Source: Pelargonium cotyledonis
Lineage: Eukaryota > Streptophyta > Magnoliopsida > Geraniales > Geraniaceae
DNA: 24,950 nt
Direction of reading: 5' to 3'
NCBI GenBank assembly: GCA_036897625.1
Contig: JAYMTA010000716.1
Coordinates: forward strand, 1-24,950
The notes beneath the pieces were generated by a model. The model made no database searches. It was not told the DNA's origin and saw only the letters and a program-made list of their open reading frames with translations. Shown one piece after another: positions 21,500 through 24,950 of the stretch (positions are counted from its first letter, which is position 1; the number at the start of each line of letters is the position of its first letter). Position numbers and translations under genes: made by a program.

Positions 21500-22704
21500 T
21501 CACCGGCGACCGCCAGGCCTGCCGGTGGTGTTGCGGCCGCCAGTTGGGCGGCCGCCACCAATGTCCTCATCCTCATCATCGAGACCGGCAGTACTGTTGC
21601 CGCCAAAGCCGCCGAGGCCAGTGCCGCCCATGTTTCCGGCGGCGTCGAGGGCTTGGTAGCCGAACTGCTGGTCCTTCTGCTGATCATCAAAGCCTCTCAT
21701 CTGCTGGGCTTGCCCACCTTGCTGCTGCTGCTGGAAAGGCTGTTGTTCTTGTCCACGGTTGAATCCTGAATTTCAACAACTAAATTAGACCATCCATTGG
21801 TTCATACGAACTCTGTTTTCACTTGTCGCGTGTAAAATTATGTCTCATAAGGGCGGAAGTTACTTTCAAAAGTTAAAATTGTTAGATAGTGAAAATAAAA
21901 GATTTTTTTTTACCAAAACAGTAGCAGTTTCTAAACGACGTATGACTACAAATTAAAAAGACAGTTCAGCACACGAAAGTGTAGAAAAGACATATCTTAT
22001 GTACAACTACTAAATATATTTGGTACTTACATACTACTCATTTCGTCTCAAAATAAGTGTCGTCATGTTTGTCTAAATTTCTTGTCTCAAAATAAGTGTT
22101 TGTTTATATTTTTAAGTTATTATATTATTATTTTTCTCGTATTACTCTTATGACTTAGACAGATTTGCACAGAATAGAGTAATATTGAAAACACACTAAA
22201 TTGTGTAATATTCCCTCCGTCCGAAAATGAGTGTATTGTTTTTATTTTTTGTAAAAATTAAGAATAACAAGATAATTTAATATGTTTCCAATATAACCAT
22301 TACTTTTCCACTTATGGACATGAGCAAGCATAAGTGATAAACATAATATGAAAAAAAACAATAACATAATAACCTAAAAATAGGAACAAGACACTCATTT
22401 TAGGAGGGAGGGAGTAGTTCTTAATTTTTGAAAAAAAAATAAAAAATGATACTCAATCTAAGAGGGAGAGAGTACGTCTTATACTACGCTCCGCCGATAA
22501 ATATGAGTTATGTGCAATTTTATGTGAAAAAAAAATCAGAAAATAGAGGTTCTAAATATAGTATGAGATATGAAATTACACACCTATCCCTTGGTCTTGG
22601 CCACCTCCAAAACCACCCATGCCTCCTTGCTGCCTCTGCCCTCCAATGTCCTGTCCCTGTCCCTGTCCTTGCCTCCTCTGTCCTCCTTGCTGGTTCGACG
22701 CCAT
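21500..22704 (-). CDS. Small Gln/Gly-rich hydrophilic protein, 2 exons, 128 aa, unrecognised family
   Basis: Exon 1 is 22704-22584 and exon 2 is 21765-21500; the GT-AG intron of 818 bp splits a Gly codon and the sum is 129 codons with the stop. The protein starts MASNQQGGQRRQGQGQ and has a Gln/Gly-rich N-terminal half with FQQQQQQGGQAQQ. Then come FDDQQKDQQFGYQALDAAG, a Gly-rich stretch, an acidic patch LDDEDED, and a Gly/Arg tail ending GRPGGRR. It has no signal peptide, membrane segment, Cys or Trp, so it is probably disordered, cytosolic or nuclear. I do not recognise the family. ABRE motifs and composition suggest a LEA-like or seed hydrophilic protein, but no LEA motif is seen. The frame is open upstream to 23106, but the TATA box and 5' leader lie inside that stretch and MASNQ is shared by both copies, so 22704 is the start. 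Confidence 0.8.
22037..22472. mobile_element. Stowaway-like MITE (outer), interrupted by a second one
   Basis: The left end, TA then CTCATTTCGTCTCAAAAT at 22035-22054, pairs imperfectly with the right end AGAGGGAGAGAG then TA at 22461-22474. About 18 of 28 positions agree. The ends resemble the Stowaway consensus CTCCCTCCGTCCC with TA target sites. Without the inner element it would be about 230 bp. TCTCAAAATAAGTGT also repeats at 22084-22098. It lies in the intron of the intact small gene. Confidence 0.6.
22211..22414. mobile_element. Stowaway MITE (inner), well preserved
   Basis: The left terminal repeat TTCCCTCCGTCCGAAAATGA (22211 on) and the right end (TCATTTTAGGAGGGAGGGAG, to 22414) are inverted repeats over about 24 bp with few mismatches. 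TA flanks both sides (22209-22210 and 22415-22416). It is about 204 bp, AT-rich and non-coding. The ends match the Stowaway (Tc1/mariner-type MITE) signature. It sits inside the older outer element, so it came later. Confidence 0.85.
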
Positions 22705-22795
22705 TTTCTTTCTTCTCAAAACACACAAATTGATCTTCTTCTTCTTCTTCTTTGTTCTTGGAGCTCTGTGTACTAAACAAGCTGGCTCCGGTAGG

Positions 22796-23045
22796 TATTT
22801 ATAGAAGAAGAGCAGTGCACTGAAACAAATGTGACAAAATTCATGTATTGAATGAAGACACACACGTAAGATGGTGTGCGTGCGTGTCGAGAGCTGAGCA
22901 GTGTTGGCGTGGTCCATGGGACACGCACGTTTCTGCGTTTTGTGGCGGTTCTGTGATCGGAGCGACACGACGCCTCTGCCCGATCGGTCGTAGTGGATAG
23001 GCACAAGTGATATTTCTAGATACGTGCGTGCGTGCGTGCACGTGG
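22796..23045 (-). promoter_or_regulatory. Promoter of the intact small gene: TATA and ABRE/G-box motifs
   Basis: On the - strand CTATAAATA (22804-22796) lies about 92 bp upstream of the ATG, with a GAA-repeat leader between (about 22732-22752). ACGT cores are at 22864-22867 (TACGTGTG on -), 22927-22930 (ACGTGC on -) and in the G-box CACGTGG at 23039-23045, next to a GTGC repeat (about 23022-23040). The 34-bp block at 22959-22992 is conserved with the broken copy. These motifs suggest ABA-responsive control. Confidence 0.6.
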
Positions 23046-23224
23046 GGTTTGTGATAAAACTATACATAATTTGTAGGTTGATGGATATTAATGGCTTAGG
23101 TTGCATATTTGGAGGAGAGAGATGGAGAGAGATATTTTGATGAATAATATTTTTTTAATGGTCATGTTCAGTGCACATATCCTGATGCCGATGTTGTATC
23201 TAGAACTAATTTTGGTAAAGATAT

Positions 23225-23585
23225 TGTTGGAAGATACAACTGTTATTGGATCTTCAACTATCAATTTAAGCTTAGTTGAGTTGGTTCTTTACATGGTATC
23301 AGAGTATTGGTGACAAAAGGTCCCGGGTTCGAGTCTCACCGTCACTCATATTAGTTCCAGCGCAAGGCAAGATGTGAACCTATGCATGAGCCATGTGCAA
23401 AGTAATATGGGTTTGCACGTGAGGGAGCGTGTTAGAGTATAATTTTTTTATTGGAGAGGTGAACCTATATATGAGCCATGTGCAAAGTAATATAGGTTTG
23501 CACGTGAGGGAACGTGTTAGAATATAATTTTTTTATTGGGCCTTCAACTATCAGTTTAACCTTTTAATTGAGTTGGTTCTTTACA
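23225..23585 (+). mobile_element. TRIM-like LTR retroelement fossil, non-coding
   Basis: Two short terminal repeats (about 23225-23293 and 23515-23585) both start TGTT and end GGTTCTTTACA. Directly after the left one is TGGTATCAGAG, a primer-binding site of the initiator-Met tRNA type used by Copia and TRIM elements. A purine-rich GTGAGGGAACG stands just before the right one. The whole is about 360 bp with no coding sequence, so it is a TRIM/SMART-type element. Inside, a segment of about 60 bp is present twice (ending near 23429 and 23514), with a piece of repeat head between (about 23430-23454). The two terminal repeats are about four fifths alike by eye, so it is old and broken. No clear target duplication was seen. 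Confidence 0.75.
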
Positions 23586-24950
23586 AATACGACATATTAT
23601 CTCATGTTAGGGTGGAAGTTATAAACACACTACAACATCTCACATAATGAAATGAAATTATAGAAAAATTAAATCTAAGATACAAAATAAAAGAAGGAAA
23701 AGTATTTTTCCATGCATAGATTTTTACATGTATTTTCACAAGTATATTTCACATTTCTAATGAAAATGTTTAGAGTAGAAAATGGATAAATTTTAATATT
23801 TTAATGAATTTAATACAAATGTTAAAATTTTGTACTTATTTGATTATAAATCTTCCAAAAAAAATCGATTAAATTTTTTATGTATGATTTGGCGTATTAG
23901 AATAAGTTTTTACAATTTGTTAGTTTATAACTCATAAACGTTTGTATACTAAAAATTAGAAATATATTTCTTCTTCACTTAAATCAATAAATGTAAGTAA
24001 ATATATTATAAGATTGAAAAATATCCATTTTTAACCTTAAATATTTTCCTTCATTATACCAAATACATAAAAATATATATATAAATAAAATACATATGTG
24101 AATACTCCTCCATAAAAGAAACTCTGTAATTAAAGTAAGTACACATCTACAATGAGTCTCAAACAATTTAACATTTTTTTTTTAAATTGAATTATTGCAT
24201 AATAGTTTAATTAATTGGATCTTATAACCCCAATATGAGGTTTGCTTCTCAAAAATGATGTCATGGAAAAGTTATATCAATAGGCCCATTATATTATAAA
24301 TGAGCCTTTCAAATGCTTAGGCCACACCACACAATTTTATATTGGCCCTTGCAAATGCTTATAAAATGGGCCCATTGTTTTATAAAATGTGATCATTTTG
24401 GAAGAAGTTTCTATTCTATTTTGTGACTATCACATGTTTTTCTTTTAGAGCTCTACCTACATAATAATACTAATATCTTTATCTTAAAATAAGTGTATTT
24501 AGCACAACTCGTGTCAAACATTAAAGCACGAATTGGTCAAGTGAAAATATGTCCGAACATATCTTAATAAAAAAATCCAACTTTCATTTTCTTAAGGAGT
24601 TATATACTAAACTTAACTCCCTTTAGTTTAAAACATATTATTTCAACTCTTTATAATTTCAACAATCTCTCTATTGTAGAGTTCTTTAGTAGTGTAAGCA
24701 AATAAGTTGAGGCTACCATTCTTGTTTAAAGCTGACAAATTAAGTTTTGAGCTATTGAACTCTAAAATACTTTGGATTAGATTGAATTTCATATTATATT
24801 TCAAATTTTAGATACAAAATATGTCAAAATGCATGATTTGATATAGCCGACTCAAAAAATTTAAAGATGAACTATAGTTAATTGAACTTAAAAATTGACC
24901 CGATCGGAATGTTCTAGGTATAGGAGTTTCTTTTACTACTTATTTGTGTT
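23586..24950. other. AT-rich intergenic sequence
   Basis: No coding sequence or RNA gene is seen. The sequence is strongly AT-rich, apart from a short patch with GGCCCA motifs near 24283-24375. Short ORFs here look like chance. Confidence 0.6.
24283..24375. promoter_or_regulatory. Cluster of GGCCCA (site II-like) motifs
   Basis: GGCCCAT occurs at 24283-24289, GGCCC at about 24344-24348, and the palindrome ATGGGCCCAT at 24366-24375. A related CAAATGCTTA repeat occurs before two of them (about 24309 and 24352). Site II motifs bind TCP factors in promoters of growth and ribosomal genes. No gene is visible beside them in the window, so any role is uncertain. Confidence 0.3.

Larger units (their letters stand above)
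19498..22992 (-). repeat. Tandem duplication of a small gene with its flanks
   Basis: Unit 1 covers about 19498-20602 and unit 2 about 21256-22992. Shared blocks run in the same order: a 3' flank (AAATGTCTAACC at 19498 and 21257, then CCAAGACCCAAAATGCT), exon 2, exon 1 starting MASNQ, a GAA-repeat leader, a TATA box, and a promoter block (20569-20602 and 22959-22992). Unit 2 is longer mainly because of MITEs in its intron. The spacer 20790-21255 has no gene features. Confidence 0.85.

Noticed and set aside
21544-21762. + strand ORF rich in Arg and Cys
   Set aside because: Antisense shadow of exon 2 of the intact small gene.
22576-23106. Long - strand ORF (176 codons) ending in the MASNQQGG exon
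   Set aside because: The upstream 134 codons run through the TATA box, leader and ABRE motifs, and the other copy shares only the part from MASNQ.
23316-23340. GGTCCCGGGTTCGAGTCTCA, similar to a tRNA T-arm
   Set aside because: It lies inside the LTR fossil, with no tRNA body around it; sequences like this are common after the priming site of such elements.
24480-24500. CTTAAAATAAGTGT, like a Stowaway end
   Set aside because: No matching inverted end was found nearby; too short to call an element.

Overview
This is nuclear DNA of a flowering plant, probably a eudicot. The genes have many GT-AG introns, the spacers are AT-rich, and there are MITEs, a MULE, SINE-like inserts and a short LTR fossil. 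The two large genes encode the plant-type AMP deaminase (FAC1 type, with an N-terminal membrane anchor) and the plastid chlorophyll synthase (CHLG). I cannot name the species.

Layout. Positions 1-2152 hold the 3' part of a decayed Mutator-like (MULE) transposon: the end of a transposase with SWIM and CCHC zinc fingers, then a probable terminal repeat. Positions 2153-4790 are AT-rich spacer, with a ~152 bp tandem repeat interrupted by a short GC-rich insert. A complete AMP deaminase gene (19 exons, 842 aa predicted) runs 4958-13132 on +. A complete chlorophyll synthase gene (15 exons, 374 aa predicted) runs 14523-19051 on +. All exon joins of both genes keep frame by hand translation. From about 19.5 to 23.0 kb there is a tandem duplication on the - strand of a small two-exon gene for a Gln/Gly-rich, low-complexity, hydrophilic protein. 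The left copy (19637-20345) is broken. The right copy (21500-22704, 128 aa) is intact, and its intron carries nested Stowaway-type MITEs. Their promoters share a TATA box, ABRE/G-box motifs and an unusually well conserved GC-rich block, which suggests ABA- or seed-type expression. From 23.2 kb to the end the sequence is AT-rich, with a TRIM-like LTR fossil and a cluster of GGCCCA motifs.

The genes show no sign of working together. AMP deaminase belongs to purine salvage, CHLG to the last step of chlorophyll synthesis, and the duplicated gene encodes a protein I do not recognise. The duplicated small gene, with a conserved promoter and a disordered Q/G-rich product, is the most promising undescribed item. 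No bacterial-type system, CRISPR array, rRNA or tRNA gene was seen.
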